64,000 bases of DNA, taken from the NCBI GenBank assembly GCA_017442265.1, contig JAFSAC010000061.1, forward strand, positions 1-64,000, given 5' to 3'. Under the pieces are notes generated by a model that ran no database searches, was not told where the DNA came from, and saw nothing but the letters and a program-made list of their open reading frames with translations. The stretch comes from Clostridia bacterium (GTDB lineage: Bacteria; Bacillota; Clostridia; Oscillospirales; Acutalibacteraceae). Of this stretch, positions 17,277 through 26,945 are shown one piece after another (position 1 is the first letter of the stretch; every line of letters starts with the position of its first letter). The position numbers were made by a program, and so were the translations under genes.

Positions 17277-18473
17277 TTACCGCTTTGCGCCTTTCGTACC
17301 TTTGGCGCCGCCAAAGCCGGCTAAAATGTTGCTGTCGTAGGTGAAGGTGAGGTCGGCTTTCGCCCGCTGGCGCTTAAACGCAAGCTTCACCAGCCGATCC
17401 ATAAGTTCAGAGAACGGCACCCCCGCCGCTTCCCACAGATAGAAGGAGAGCGATCCCGGAATGGTGTTGATCTCGTTCACCCACAGCTCCCCGGTCTCCC
17501 GGTCGTTAAGAAAATCGATGCGGGACACCCCGGCACAGCCGAGCGCTTTAAAGGTTTTTACCGCAAGCTCTTGCACCGTTTCGGTCATTCCGTCCGGAAG
17601 CTCCGCCGGGCAACGGCGTTTTAAACTGGACATACCGCCGGATTTTCCACCGGTTTTGCCGTTATCCTGCAGATATTTATCCCCGAAGCTTAAAATCTCA
17701 TCCGCGCCGATCGGCTCCTCGCAAACGGAGGCGATCGCCTCGTCTGCATCCCCGAGCACCGCACAGTTGATCTCTCTCAAATTCGGTACCGCCCGTTCCA
17801 CCAACACCCGGTCGGCAAAGCTGAAAGCCGTATCCATTGCCTCTATCAGCTTCTCCCGGTTATCCGCTTTGGAGATGCCGACCGAAGAACCGAGGTTCAC
17901 CGGCTTTACGATCACCGGGTAGCCGATCTCGCTTTCAATTTCCTCCAGCACCGGATCGGGATTTGTCATATACCCTTTTCCCCGGTAGGTTTTCGCCGAC
18001 AGCACCGGCACCCCCGCCTGCGAAAGCGCCGCTTTCATCAGGTATTTATCCATACCGACCGCCGACGAGGTGACGTCACACCCCGCATACGGTACGCCCA
18101 GCATTTCCAGATACCCCATTAAGGTGCCGTCCTCCACGTTGGTGCCGTGCACCACCGGGATCGCCACCTCAAAACTGCCGACAACCTGGCGCCCAAACTT
18201 CGGCGCCGGGTAGCGAACCAGCTCCACCACCCCGTCACCGGCCGGCACCAAGGTCACCCGGGTGGCGGCTTTCAGGCAGGCGGTCATATCCCGGAAATTC
18301 TCCACCTTTTTGAGAATGTCACCGGTATACAGCCGATTGTCCTTAGAAATATACAGGGGGAACGCTTCGTATTTGTTTTCATCCAACGCCCACAGCGCCT
18401 GCAACCCCGAGATGATAGACACCTCGTGCTCCACACTGCGACCGCCAAACAACACCGCTACCCGTGTTTTCAT
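17277..18473 (-). CDS. ddl: D-alanine--D-alanine ligase
   Basis: 398 residues. It makes the D-Ala-D-Ala dipeptide for peptidoglycan. Ddl signatures are present: VAVLFGGRSVEHEVSIIS at the N-terminus, 'PVVHGTNVEDGTLMGYLEML' near 129, KPVNLGSSVGISKA near 193 and the metal-binding VNEINTIPGSL near 343. A Gly/Lys/Ser-rich insert (KTGGKSGGMSS, about 275-285) and a charged C-terminal extension are unusual but look like family variation. It is the last gene of a cluster with murF immediately upstream, whose enzyme consumes its product. Confidence 0.95.
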   Translation of the reverse strand: MKTRVAVLFGGRSVEHEVSIISGLQALWALDENKYEAFPLYISKDNRLYTGDILKKVENFRDMTACLKAATRVTLVPAGDGVVELVRYPAPKFGRQVVGSFEVAIPVVHGTNVEDGTLMGYLEMLGVPYAGCDVTSSAVGMDKYLMKAALSQAGVPVLSAKTYRGKGYMTNPDPVLEEIESEIGYPVIVKPVNLGSSVGISKADNREKLIEAMDTAFSFADRVLVERAVPNLREINCAVLGDADEAIASVCEEPIGADEILSFGDKYLQDNGKTGGKSGGMSSLKRRCPAELPDGMTETVQELAVKTFKALGCAGVSRIDFLNDRETGELWVNEINTIPGSLSFYLWEAAGVPFSELMDRLVKLAFKRQRAKADLTFTYDSNILAGFGGAKGTKGAKR

Positions 18474-18488
18474 ACAAAATCTCTCCTA

Positions 18489-20048
18489 TCAGAAATTATC
18501 CGGCAGATCGTTTTCCAGTAACACGATCTGTTTCTCCACCGGCGGCAACCCCTGTACCAGGGAAAGTGCCTCCTTAAGATCCCGCGCCACAAACAATTTT
18601 TCCTCCGGGAACCCGGCGGACAGCAGTCCTTCTTTCAAGGGCGGCGCCTGTTTTTCGCCGACCAGTACCGCTATATCACATTTATCGGCGGCGTAAGCCC
18701 CCAACTCCCGGTTAAGCTCCTCCTGCCGTTCCCCGAGCTCTACCATACCGGGGGTAACGAGTACCCGCCGTGCTTCAAACTTCGATAAGGTGTCCAGCGC
18801 ACTGCGGAAACCCGCAGGATTGGAATTGTACGCATCGTCAATATAGCCGTTGGGAAGTAACTGCAACCGGTGTTCCACCGGCTTTAACCGCCGAATGGGA
18901 TACACCATTTCCTCCAGCGACACCCCGAGCTTGTGCGCCACCGCCATACACCCGGCGAGATTCTGAATGGTATGTTCCCCGAGCAGGCGGGTGGAAAACC
19001 GCCGGCTTTCCCCGTCGGGGGTGATAAAGGTAAATTCCGATCCGCTGACCGACACGGTAATATCGGTCGCACGGTAATCGGCATCACTGTCGCTTTTCAC
19101 CCCGTAGGTCACCGCCGGCACCGACACCTCCCGCTCCCGAATATACGGATTGTCGGTATTTAAAAAGGCACAGCCGTTTTGAGGCAGACTGTCTGCCAGT
19201 TCGAATTTCGTCGCAATGATATTATCGAGGGTCAAAAAGGTTTCCAGATGCTGTTCCCCAATAGCAGAAATAATGCCGTACTGCGGATGCACCAGATCGC
19301 AGATTTCTTGAATGTCCCCCACCTGTTTTGCGCCCATTTCCACCAAAAAGATCTCGTGGGAGGGAAGCAGCATCTCCCGAATGGTGCGCACCACCCCCAT
19401 GGTGGTGTTGTAGCTGCCGGGGGTCATTAAGGTGTTATATTTCACCGACAACAGCGCATGCAAGAAGGTTTTGACACTGGTTTTGCCATAGCTCCCGGTG
19501 ATACCTATCACGGTAAGCTCCGGTTGCGCCTCCATTCTCGCCTTCGCCTTTTTCACGTACCCGTCCCCGATCGCTTTTTCGAGCGGTTGCAGGGCGCCGT
19601 TTACCAGCCCTACCCACAGCCACACGATGATCGAGAAAAGACCGATAAACCCGACCGCCCGCTGTGCCGATACAAAGAAGCACAAGGTGGCGACCAACAA
19701 AAACAGCACCGCTTCGGCGACGATCAACCGCCACACCCGGTGGGTGAACACCAGCGGTTTTTTCGCTTTTTTCGGCAGATGCAACAGCGCGGTTAAGAGC
19801 AGGATGCCTGCCGCCACCGCATAAAACACCGTGTCGGATACCCGCCCGTTCAACCACATTGCCGGAATACAGAGCGCCGGCGCCATGCGCCGAACGTTCA
19901 CCAGCCGGTCATCATGATCCCGGCACCATTTGCGGTATCGCTCGGAACGATAGGAATTGAGCTGTACCATATGAGTAAAGTACAGCGCCTGAAAAATATA
20001 GTTGAGGGCGGCGGCCGCCAGCATCCCCACCTTCACAATCAGTTCCAT
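18489..20048 (-). CDS. murF: MurF-type Mur ligase with an N-terminal membrane domain
   Basis: 519 residues. The Mur ligase central domain (P-loop GITGSYGKTSVKTFLHALL near 183; VEMGAKQVGDI near 240) and C-terminal domain (DDAYNSNPAGFRSALD, VTPGMVELG) match MurF, which adds D-Ala-D-Ala to UDP-MurNAc-tripeptide. Instead of the usual soluble N-terminal substrate-binding domain there are about 155 residues with four hydrophobic helices (about 5-25, 69-90, 104-127, 129-150). The enzyme is therefore predicted to be anchored at the membrane. It is adjacent to ddl. Alternative: another amide ligase of the Mur family. Confidence 0.85.
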   Translation of the reverse strand: MELIVKVGMLAAAALNYIFQALYFTHMVQLNSYRSERYRKWCRDHDDRLVNVRRMAPALCIPAMWLNGRVSDTVFYAVAAGILLLTALLHLPKKAKKPLVFTHRVWRLIVAEAVLFLLVATLCFFVSAQRAVGFIGLFSIIVWLWVGLVNGALQPLEKAIGDGYVKKAKARMEAQPELTVIGITGSYGKTSVKTFLHALLSVKYNTLMTPGSYNTTMGVVRTIREMLLPSHEIFLVEMGAKQVGDIQEICDLVHPQYGIISAIGEQHLETFLTLDNIIATKFELADSLPQNGCAFLNTDNPYIREREVSVPAVTYGVKSDSDADYRATDITVSVSGSEFTFITPDGESRRFSTRLLGEHTIQNLAGCMAVAHKLGVSLEEMVYPIRRLKPVEHRLQLLPNGYIDDAYNSNPAGFRSALDTLSKFEARRVLVTPGMVELGERQEELNRELGAYAADKCDIAVLVGEKQAPPLKEGLLSAGFPEEKLFVARDLKEALSLVQGLPPVEKQIVLLENDLPDNF

Positions 20049-20063
20049 ATCGCCCCTCCTTTC

Positions 20064-20834
20064 TTAAGATAGAAAACTATCCAGTACCCGCTGACACTGC
20101 GGCCAGCGTTCCAAAAATCCGAAATGTCCGGCACCGTGTAAGGTCACCAGCCCGGCATCCGGGATCAGCGCTTCCATTTTTTGTCCGTCCGACAGCGGGG
20201 TGGCGGTATCATTCTCCCCCCAGATGAGCAGGGTGGAGGCATGGATCTTCGGCAGATACGCCGTCAGATCCTCTTCAATACACCGCACCATAACCGCCCG
20301 CATCCGTGGGGAGGCGTTGCGGTAATCGGCAGAGCCGGAACGCTTTTTCACCTTTTCCACCAAACCCGGACACAGCCGGGCAATCAGCGGTACACTCGCA
20401 AGTTTTTTGCCGAGCTTGTAGGTATACACCCGGAAATAATATTTCATCCCGCGCCGGGGACGAATGCCCGCCGCATCCAAAAACACCGCTTTTTTGACGG
20501 TGAGCGGCTGTTCCGGACGGGATAACAGCTTAATGCTGATCCGCCCGCCGAACGAATGGCACATAAGGATCACTTCGGAAAGCCCGAGTGATTTAGTAAA
20601 CTCCAGCACAAAATCGGTATAATCGTCCACCGTCCAATCGGTTTTCGGCTCGTCACTGCCGCCAAAACCGGGCAGATTGGGAGCGATCACCCGAAAGCTT
20701 TGGGATAAATAATCGGTGAGCAGGGCGTAGGTGGATACCGGCGCGCCCCAGCCGTGCAAAAACAGCACCACCGGGCGGGCGGTATCCCCGCTATCGAGAT
20801 AGTTTATTTTCAGTCCCTGAACCTCTATCTCCAC
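20064..20834 (-). CDS. Alpha/beta-hydrolase
   Basis: About 256 residues. The catalytic triad is visible: nucleophile in MCHSFGGR, Asp in IWGENDTATP, and His in HGAGHFGFLERWP. The oxyanion segment is FLHGWGAPVSTY. The fold covers esterases, lipases and haloperoxidase-like enzymes, and the substrate cannot be assigned. It lies 15 bases upstream of murF on the same strand, so a link to cell-wall metabolism is suggested only by position. GTG 20834 is preferred because GAGGTG is spaced before it; a GTG at 20843 is the alternative. Confidence 0.85.
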   Translation of the reverse strand: MEIEVQGLKINYLDSGDTARPVVLFLHGWGAPVSTYALLTDYLSQSFRVIAPNLPGFGGSDEPKTDWTVDDYTDFVLEFTKSLGLSEVILMCHSFGGRISIKLLSRPEQPLTVKKAVFLDAAGIRPRRGMKYYFRVYTYKLGKKLASVPLIARLCPGLVEKVKKRSGSADYRNASPRMRAVMVRCIEEDLTAYLPKIHASTLLIWGENDTATPLSDGQKMEALIPDAGLVTLHGAGHFGFLERWPQCQRVLDSFLS

Positions 20835-20875
20835 CCTTGTCACCTCGTTTCATTCATACGAATTTCTGTTACGGA

Positions 20876-21742
20876 TTATTCAGCCGGCACCATATCCGCC
20901 TTGAAAACGGTCACCTCAATGCTGTTGATGATGACCTCCTCCACCGGCTTATCGTTGTCGTCGGTTTCCACCGCGGCGATCTTATCCACCACGTCCATGC
21001 CGCGGAACACCTGTCCAAAAACGGTATGCCCGCCGGACTTCCGCCAGGCGCCGTCTAAAGAAATGTTCCCGCCGACCTTTTCATACAGGTCCCATACTTC
21101 CTCCGGGACCCAGTCGTACACGTAGGTTTCCTGGTAGTTGGCTTCCATAAACGCTTCCCAGTTGCCGTAGATAGCGGTAAAGGATTCGCCGTAGTAATTG
21201 GCATACTGCTGATACGCCTGCTGGTACACGGTGTTCATATTCTCTTTGCTATAGCTTTCCCGTTTACCGAAATTCTCTGCATCCATTTGGTTGATGAAAA
21301 ACTGGCTGCCGTTGGTGTTCACCCCGCTATTCGCCATACTTAAAGCGCCGCGGATATTTAAGAGCTTTTCATCAAATTCGTCTTCAAAGGCGGTACCCCA
21401 CACGCTCTGTCCGCCGGTGCCGTCCCCTTTGGGATCGCCACCCTGGATCATAAACTGATCCATCACCCGGTGGAAGGTCAGCCCGTCATAATAGCCGTTT
21501 TTCGCATGGGTTAAGAAATTCTCCACCGCTTTGGGGGCGGCTTCGGGGAAAAGACGCAGATAGATATCCCCCTGGGAGGTATGCATAATCGCAACCGTTT
21601 CGCCCTCTTGGGGCAATTCGGTCTGGAAACCAACCTCTTTATCGGCATACGCCGTACCGACCTTCTGACGGCAACCGGCAAAGCTCGCGCAAAGCAGAAC
21701 GGCGAGCAAACATAAGGCAATCCCTCTGACAGTTTTTTTCAT
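20876..21742 (-). CDS. Cyclophilin-type peptidyl-prolyl isomerase lipoprotein
   Basis: 288 residues. The signal peptide ends in lipobox SFAGC (Cys24), so it is tethered outside the membrane. The cyclophilin domain starts near 50, with [17 protein letters not shown] (catalytic Arg in FHR), ALSMAN and NGSQFFI. A Tyr-rich insert (about residues 165-215) extends the domain compared with its cytoplasmic neighbour. It probably assists folding of exported proteins. Paralogue of the next gene, 12 bases away. Confidence 0.93.
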   Translation of the reverse strand: MKKTVRGIALCLLAVLLCASFAGCRQKVGTAYADKEVGFQTELPQEGETVAIMHTSQGDIYLRLFPEAAPKAVENFLTHAKNGYYDGLTFHRVMDQFMIQGGDPKGDGTGGQSVWGTAFEDEFDEKLLNIRGALSMANSGVNTNGSQFFINQMDAENFGKRESYSKENMNTVYQQAYQQYANYYGESFTAIYGNWEAFMEANYQETYVYDWVPEEVWDLYEKVGGNISLDGAWRKSGGHTVFGQVFRGMDVVDKIAAVETDDNDKPVEEVIINSIEVTVFKADMVPAE

Positions 21743-21754
21743 CGTGATTTCTCC

Positions 21755-22348
21755 TTAATCCTGAGTTTTCACCGTAATGGAATTGATCTTCACCGGCTCG
21801 ATCGGGGCATCCCGATGATCGGTGGGCACAGCGGCGATCGCATCCACCACGTCCATGCCCTCTACCACCTGACCGAATACGGTATGCCGGTAATCAAGAT
21901 GCGGGGTGCCGCCTACCTTTTCGTAGTTCTCCACCGCATCTGCCGGATAGCTGTCCGGAATCTGTTTCATCTGCTGGATCAGTTGCGGGGCTACCGACTT
22001 TGCCTGCACGATAAAGAACTGACTGCCGTTGGTGTGCGGGCCGGCGTTGGCCATGCTGAGCGCACCACGCAGGTTGTGAAGGTCCGGGTCGAACTCGTCC
22101 TGGAAGCTTCCGCCCCAGATGCTCTCTCCCCCGGTACCGTTGCCCAAGGGATCGCCGCCCTGGATCATAAAATCGTTGATGACCCGGTGAAAGGTCACCC
22201 CGTCGTAATAGCCGTTTTTCGCGTGGGTCACAAAATTCTCCACCGTCTTCGGGGTCTTATCCGGGAACAGCCGAATGGTGATATCCCCCATCGTGGTATG
22301 CATCACGGCAATAAGATCGCCGGCCGCAGGTCTTGCTAACTGATTCAT
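21755..22348 (-). CDS. Cyclophilin-type peptidyl-prolyl isomerase, cytoplasmic
   Basis: 197 residues, no signal peptide. Cyclophilin motifs [36 protein letters not shown] and [15 protein letters not shown] are intact. The start at 22348 follows a perfect TAAGGAGGT; the open frame runs further upstream into proS without a ribosome site. Tandem arrangement with the lipoprotein paralogue suggests a local duplication followed by relocalisation of one copy. Confidence 0.93.
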   Translation of the reverse strand: MNQLARPAAGDLIAVMHTTMGDITIRLFPDKTPKTVENFVTHAKNGYYDGVTFHRVINDFMIQGGDPLGNGTGGESIWGGSFQDEFDPDLHNLRGALSMANAGPHTNGSQFFIVQAKSVAPQLIQQMKQIPDSYPADAVENYEKVGGTPHLDYRHTVFGQVVEGMDVVDAIAAVPTDHRDAPIEPVKINSITVKTQD

Positions 22349-22361
22349 TGACGTTACCTCC

Positions 22362-23801
22362 TTAATAGGCCTTGCCCCAATACACCAGGTGTTTGGCCGG
22401 TTTACCACAGCAAACACAGGTGTCCGACAGGGTCTTCTGTTCAAACGGGATACAGCGGGAGCTGACCCCGGTCACTTCCTTCACCTTATCCTCACACGCT
22501 TCCTCGCCGCACCACATCGCTTCGATAAAGCCGTCCCCCTTCTCGCTCAGCACCTGAACGATCTCCTCAAGCGAGGTGCAGGGATAGGTACGGTTAGCAC
22601 GGTTTTCGAGCGCCTTTTGATACAAGCTGTCGTGGATCTCCTGCAGCAGCTGCGGGATCACCTCGTTGAGTTTATCCAGCGACACCACCTGTTTTTCACG
22701 GTTGTCACGGCGAACCAGCACACAGCTGTTGTTCTCAATATCCCGCGGACCGATCTCCAGTCGGAGCGGCACGCCCTTCATTTCGTATTCGGCGAACTTC
22801 CAGCCGGCCGACTGCTCGCTGTCGTCCAGCTTCACCCGGGCGATCTCAGCGATCTTCTCTTTCAGCTCGTTGGCTTTTTCCAAAACGCCCGGCTTATGAG
22901 CGGCGATCGGCAGGATCACCACCTGCACCGGTGCGATCGCCGGCGGCAGAACCAGACCGTTGTTGTCCCCGTGGGTCATGATCACCGCACCGATAAGCCG
23001 GGTGGTGACCCCCCAGGAGGTCTGGTGGGGATACGCTTTCTTATTTTCCTTATCCGCAAACTGGATATCAAACGCTCTGGCAAACCCGTCACCGAAATAG
23101 TGGGAGGTACCCGCCTGCAGCGCCTTGCCGTCGTGCATCAACGCTTCGATCGCGTAGGTCGCCTCCGCCCCGGCGAACTTGTCGCTTTCGGTCTTGCGAC
23201 CCTCCACCACCGGGATCGCCAGCGCATCTCGGCAGAAATCGGCGTACACGTGAAGCATCCGCTCGGTCTCTTCGATCGCTTCCTTCGCGGTGGCGTGAAT
23301 GGTATGACCCTCCTGCCACAGGAATTCACGGGAGCGCAGGAACGGACGGGTGGTCTTTTCCCAGCGTACCACGCTCACCCACTGATTATACAGTTTCGGC
23401 AGATCACGGTAAGACTGGATGATATTCGCATAATGCTCGCAGAACAGCGTTTCGGAAGTAGGACGGACGCACAGCCGCTCCTCCAGCTTCTCGTTGCCGC
23501 CGTGGGTGATCCACGCCACCTCCGGCGCAAACCCTTCTACGTGATCCTTTTCCTTCTGCAAAAGACTTTCCGGAATGAACATCGGCATACACACGTTCTC
23601 GTGCCCGGTCTTTTTAAACGCCGTATCCAGAATTTTCTGCATATTCTCCCAGATCGCGTAGCCGTACGGACGGATGACCATACACCCTTTGACACTGGTG
23701 TAGGAAATAAGCTCCGCTTTCCGCACGATATCGGTATACCACTGGGCAAAATCCTCCTCCATCGAGGTGATCTCGTCTACCATTTTTTTCGTATCCGCCA
23801 T
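22362..23801 (-). CDS. proS: Prolyl-tRNA synthetase, archaeal/eukaryote-like (type 3) form
   Basis: 479 residues. It charges tRNA-Pro. Class II motifs are seen ([17 protein letters not shown] near 112; [17 protein letters not shown] near 155; [20 protein letters not shown] near 264). The inserted editing domain of the bacterial form is absent, and the C-terminus has the zinc-site cysteines ([14 protein letters not shown]) and ends in Tyr, as in the short type 3 enzymes common in Clostridia. No T-box leader was recognised upstream. Confidence 0.96.
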   Translation of the reverse strand: MADTKKMVDEITSMEEDFAQWYTDIVRKAELISYTSVKGCMVIRPYGYAIWENMQKILDTAFKKTGHENVCMPMFIPESLLQKEKDHVEGFAPEVAWITHGGNEKLEERLCVRPTSETLFCEHYANIIQSYRDLPKLYNQWVSVVRWEKTTRPFLRSREFLWQEGHTIHATAKEAIEETERMLHVYADFCRDALAIPVVEGRKTESDKFAGAEATYAIEALMHDGKALQAGTSHYFGDGFARAFDIQFADKENKKAYPHQTSWGVTTRLIGAVIMTHGDNNGLVLPPAIAPVQVVILPIAAHKPGVLEKANELKEKIAEIARVKLDDSEQSAGWKFAEYEMKGVPLRLEIGPRDIENNSCVLVRRDNREKQVVSLDKLNEVIPQLLQEIHDSLYQKALENRANRTYPCTSLEEIVQVLSEKGDGFIEAMWCGEEACEDKVKEVTGVSSRCIPFEQKTLSDTCVCCGKPAKHLVYWGKAY

Positions 23802-23867
23802 GGGTATCTATTCCTTCCTTTCGGCTAAATTGCCTATCGCTTACGGCTGTAAAGCCCATACATAATT

Positions 23868-23896
23868 ATTATAGCGAATTCCCCTTCATTTTGCAA
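23868..23896 (-). promoter_or_regulatory. Promoter of proS and the downstream cyclophilin cluster
   Basis: Minus strand TTGCAA (23891-23896), 17-bp spacer, TATAAT (23868-23873). The 5' leader is about 60 bases. Confidence 0.8.
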
Positions 23897-24143
23897 CCCA
23901 TTTACCATTTTTTTGAATTGTCAAGGTCAATTAACCCTTTGTAACAATTTATTCGACAAAAACCCCTACCGAAATTTCCGAAATTGGTCGAAAAATGCTT
24001 GATAACGCTACCTTTTTTCACAGTTTCAACAAAGTTTTCAACAATTTTTCTCATTTGTCCACTTTACAGAGAGTATTTTTTTGAATAAACGACTTGTCTT
24101 GCTCCATACTATGGATAACTATCTTTCAAAGGAGCGAGCGGTC
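23897..24143. other. AT-rich intergenic stretch
   Basis: Between the proS promoter and the small membrane-protein gene. It is AT-rich with several TTGACA/TTGTCA-like strings but no convincing gene, repeat or structured RNA. It probably holds the promoter of the gene at 24144. Confidence 0.4.
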
Positions 24144-24419
24144 GTGATCAAAGGCATCAACCGGCAGATGATTGAAATTGTGGACACCGGAAACCCGTAT
24201 TTTGAAAGGGCGTTTCTCGTGGTACAGCCCGGCATCAGCCAGCCGGACAGCGAGCTTTTACACCGGCAGGCGCAGGATTTATTGCAAAATACCGGCAGCT
24301 GCAGTCTTCTGCGGCGGCAGCGTGCCCGCGAGCTTGTCGGGCGGATCGGCCTTTGCCTGCTCTCCGCCCTCGGCGGCGCGGCGCTCGCCCTGTTCATTCC
24401 ATGGATTTTGACCCGATAA
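24144..24419 (+). CDS. Small membrane protein of unknown function
   Basis: 91 residues. A soluble N-terminal part (IKGINRQMIEIVDTGNPYFE) resembles short conserved proteins of Clostridia; a Gln/Arg-rich middle follows, and one membrane helix spans about residues 70-88 with a very short exterior tail. The GTG at 24144 is chosen because AAAGGAG lies 9 bases upstream; earlier in-frame TTG starts lack a ribosome site. No function is recognised. Confidence 0.65.
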   Translation: MIKGINRQMIEIVDTGNPYFERAFLVVQPGISQPDSELLHRQAQDLLQNTGSCSLLRRQRARELVGRIGLCLLSALGGAALALFIPWILTR

Positions 24420-24437
24420 ATCGGGTCTTTTTCTTTT
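24410..24437 (+). terminator. Terminator overlapping the stop codon
   Basis: Stem GACCCGAT/ATCGGGTC with loop AA followed by TTTTTCTTTTTT. The TAA of the upstream gene (24417-24419) lies inside the hairpin. Confidence 0.9.
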
Positions 24438-24506
24438 TTGTCAAATTGGCTCTTCCCCTTCTCCGATTTCCGTGCTATACTTTTGAAGAAAACGGAGGTG
24501 ACCGGC

Positions 24507-25574
24507 GTGACCGTATTTAAAAATGCAAAGATCGGGGACAAGATCACCGACTTCGGGGTAGAAGAGGGAAAATTCTCCTTTGTGGGAAGTACCGCCCTTC
24601 CCGGCATCGATCTTGCCGGTCAGGAGGTCATCCCGGGACTGATTGATATCCACACCCACGGCTGTGCCGGGTTTGACACCATGGACGGGGCTGACCCTCT
24701 GCGGGAGATGAGCCGGTTTCACCTGCAAAACGGGGTGACCGCCTTTTGTCCCACCACCATGTCCGCCGACCGGGAAACGCTGAAAGCGGTGACGGCGACC
24801 CTCCCCGCTACCGACGGCGCCCGGATACTCGGATTTCATTTGGAAGGACCCTGCCTCTCCCTTTCCCACAAAGGGGCGCAGGCGGCCGAGCCGATTCAAA
24901 ACGCCCGGCTGTCGGATATGGATACCCTTGAAAACGTGAAGCTTATCACCTTAGCCCCGGAATTTCCCGGCGCTTTGGAGTACATAGAAAAATCCGCCGT
25001 TCCGATCTGTCTCGGACACACCGCCGCTGATTTTGCGCTATCACAACAAGCGTTCCGAAAAGGGGCGTGCGGTGTCACCCACGCCATGAACGGGATGCCG
25101 CCGTTTCACCACCGCGACCCCGGTCTTATCGGGGCGGCGCTCACCGCCGACCGGTATATTCAGGTGATCGCCGACGGGGTGCATCTGCATCCGGCCACCG
25201 TGCTGTTATTATACCGGGCGTTTGGCGCCAAACGGATGATACTCATCAGCGATTCGATGCGGGCAACCGGGCTTTCGGACGGTACGTACGATCTCGGCGG
25301 ACAAGCAGTATCGGTTTATAAGGGGGAGGCCCGTCTTTCGGACGGAACCCTTGCCGGCTCCGCCTGCCCTCTCCTCACCTGTGTGAAACGCGCGATCTCG
25401 TTTGGCATCCCGAAGAAGGATGCGATCAACATGGCAAGTAAAACCCCGGCTACTATGCTGGGGCTGAACAAAGGACGTATTGCCCCCGGCTTTGACGCCG
25501 ATTTCGTGGTGGTAAATGAAGATTTTATCCCGCTTTCCGCTATGGTGGAAGGGGAATTTCATCCCTCGCTGTAA
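24507..25574 (+). CDS. nagA: N-acetylglucosamine-6-phosphate deacetylase
   Basis: 355 residues of the amidohydrolase superfamily. Metal and catalytic motifs are present: IDIHTHGCAGFD, FHLEGPCLS (metal Glu), LGHTAAD, GVTHAMNGMPPFHHRDPG and the catalytic Asp in LISDSMRATG. It removes acetate from GlcNAc-6-P, feeding amino-sugar recycling or use. No nagB or sugar transporter is adjacent. GTG 24507 follows GGAGG by 8 bases; the upstream TTG-initiated extension is unlikely. Confidence 0.94.
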   Translation: MTVFKNAKIGDKITDFGVEEGKFSFVGSTALPGIDLAGQEVIPGLIDIHTHGCAGFDTMDGADPLREMSRFHLQNGVTAFCPTTMSADRETLKAVTATLPATDGARILGFHLEGPCLSLSHKGAQAAEPIQNARLSDMDTLENVKLITLAPEFPGALEYIEKSAVPICLGHTAADFALSQQAFRKGACGVTHAMNGMPPFHHRDPGLIGAALTADRYIQVIADGVHLHPATVLLLYRAFGAKRMILISDSMRATGLSDGTYDLGGQAVSVYKGEARLSDGTLAGSACPLLTCVKRAISFGIPKKDAINMASKTPATMLGLNKGRIAPGFDADFVVVNEDFIPLSAMVEGEFHPSL

Positions 25575-25578
25575 AAGA

Positions 25579-25613
25579 AAAACCGCCCGAACCGATTGGT
25601 TCGGGCGGTTTTA
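25579..25613. terminator. Bidirectional terminator
   Basis: Stem AAACCGCCCGAACC/GGTTCGGGCGGTTT with A and T tracts, between convergent nagA and lysA. Confidence 0.9.
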
Positions 25614-25623
25614 TTTGATTGAT

Positions 25624-26922
25624 TTATCGATCGAATCGGGCAACGTCCTCCACCGTTTCCCGGGCGACAACCACCCGCTCGCCGGTTTTCCCCAACATCA
25701 CCACCGGAAGTTTCGGAATCCGGTTGTAATGGGAGGCCATAGAATAATTATACGCTCCGGTGGTCAGCACCGCTACAATATCCCCCCGGCAAACCGAGTC
25801 GGGGAGCATCACCTTTTCTTGTAAAACGTCACCGCTTTCACAGCATTTTCCCACAACGCTGGTAAGAAGGGTAGCATCCTCTTTCATCTTATCGGCACAC
25901 ACCACCGTGTACGGCGCTTCGTACAGCGCATACCGGGGGTTGTCCGACATACCGCCGTCCACCGACACGTAGGTCTTATACCCGGGAATGCGTTTAACAC
26001 TTCCCACCGTATAAAGGGTCATACCGGCATCCGCCACGATACTGCGCCCCGGCTCCATACGAATGGCCGGAACCTTCAAGGACAGTTCCCGGCATTTATC
26101 AAATACCTTTTGACCCACTTCAGCGATGTTCGCTTTGATATCGAGGGTCGGATCGCTTTCAAGATACCGCACCCCGTAGCCGCCGCCGAGGTCCAATTCC
26201 TCCGCTTCATACCCGTATTTCTCCCGGATATCAGCGATATAGGTGAGCAGAATATCCGCCGCTCGGATGAAGGTGTCCGAATCAAACACCTGGGAGCCCA
26301 CGTGACAGTGAAAGCCGGAAAGCCGGACGTTGGGGAGATTTAGCGCCTCTTTGGTGATCTCCTCCGCAAGCCCGGTTTCGATCGCGTTACCGAATTTCGA
26401 ATCCACCTGCCCGGTCGCCACCGCCTCGTATGTATGGGTATCGATCCCGGGGGTGATGCGAAGCAGGATTTTCTGAGAAACACCTTGCTTGCCGGCAAAC
26501 TCGTTTATCACCCGAAGCTCTTCCCGGGAGTCCACCACAAAATACCCGACCCCGTGATCTAAGGCGAAAGCGATCTCGTCGTCGGTTTTATTATTTCCGT
26601 GGAAATACACCTTGTCCATAGGGAACCCGGCAGATACCGCCGTGTAGATCTCCCCGGCAGACACCACGTCCACCCCGGCGTTTTCTTCCTTCATGATCCG
26701 GTACATTTCCTTGAAAGAACACGCCTTGCTGGCATACAGCATCATCGCCGACTCCCCGAAGGTTTCTTTGAGCGCCGACACGTACTGTCTTACGTTATAG
26801 CGAATTCGCTCTTCATCCATAAGATAAAGCGGCGATCCGTATTGTCGAATAAGGTCGGTGACCGGACGGTCGGCCATCTGAAGCCGCCCGGTATCGCTTA
26901 CCGACAGATTATCGCAGATCAT
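25624..26922 (-). CDS. lysA: Diaminopimelate decarboxylase
   Basis: 432 residues; last step of lysine synthesis (meso-DAP to lysine). PLP-binding Lys is in MLYASKACSF; the HVGSQ block, 'LGGGYGVRY' and the C-terminal active-site CESGD motif are all present. ATG 26922 is preferred over the in-frame GTG 26934, which leaves no space for a ribosome site. It lies 23 bases downstream of dapA under the same lysine riboswitch. Confidence 0.95.
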   Translation of the reverse strand: MICDNLSVSDTGRLQMADRPVTDLIRQYGSPLYLMDEERIRYNVRQYVSALKETFGESAMMLYASKACSFKEMYRIMKEENAGVDVVSAGEIYTAVSAGFPMDKVYFHGNNKTDDEIAFALDHGVGYFVVDSREELRVINEFAGKQGVSQKILLRITPGIDTHTYEAVATGQVDSKFGNAIETGLAEEITKEALNLPNVRLSGFHCHVGSQVFDSDTFIRAADILLTYIADIREKYGYEAEELDLGGGYGVRYLESDPTLDIKANIAEVGQKVFDKCRELSLKVPAIRMEPGRSIVADAGMTLYTVGSVKRIPGYKTYVSVDGGMSDNPRYALYEAPYTVVCADKMKEDATLLTSVVGKCCESGDVLQEKVMLPDSVCRGDIVAVLTTGAYNYSMASHYNRIPKLPVVMLGKTGERVVVARETVEDVARFDR

Positions 26923-26945
26923 AGTCTTTTTCACCCTTTGTTCTA

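Noticed and set aside
22389-23828. Long plus-strand open frame (479 codons) across proS
   Set aside because: Exact antisense of a well-conserved synthetase; composition is the shadow of GC-rich codons and it has no family resemblance or ribosome site.
23802-24080. T-box leader before proS
   Set aside because: No T-box sequence or antiterminator pair was seen; a plain promoter lies close to the gene.
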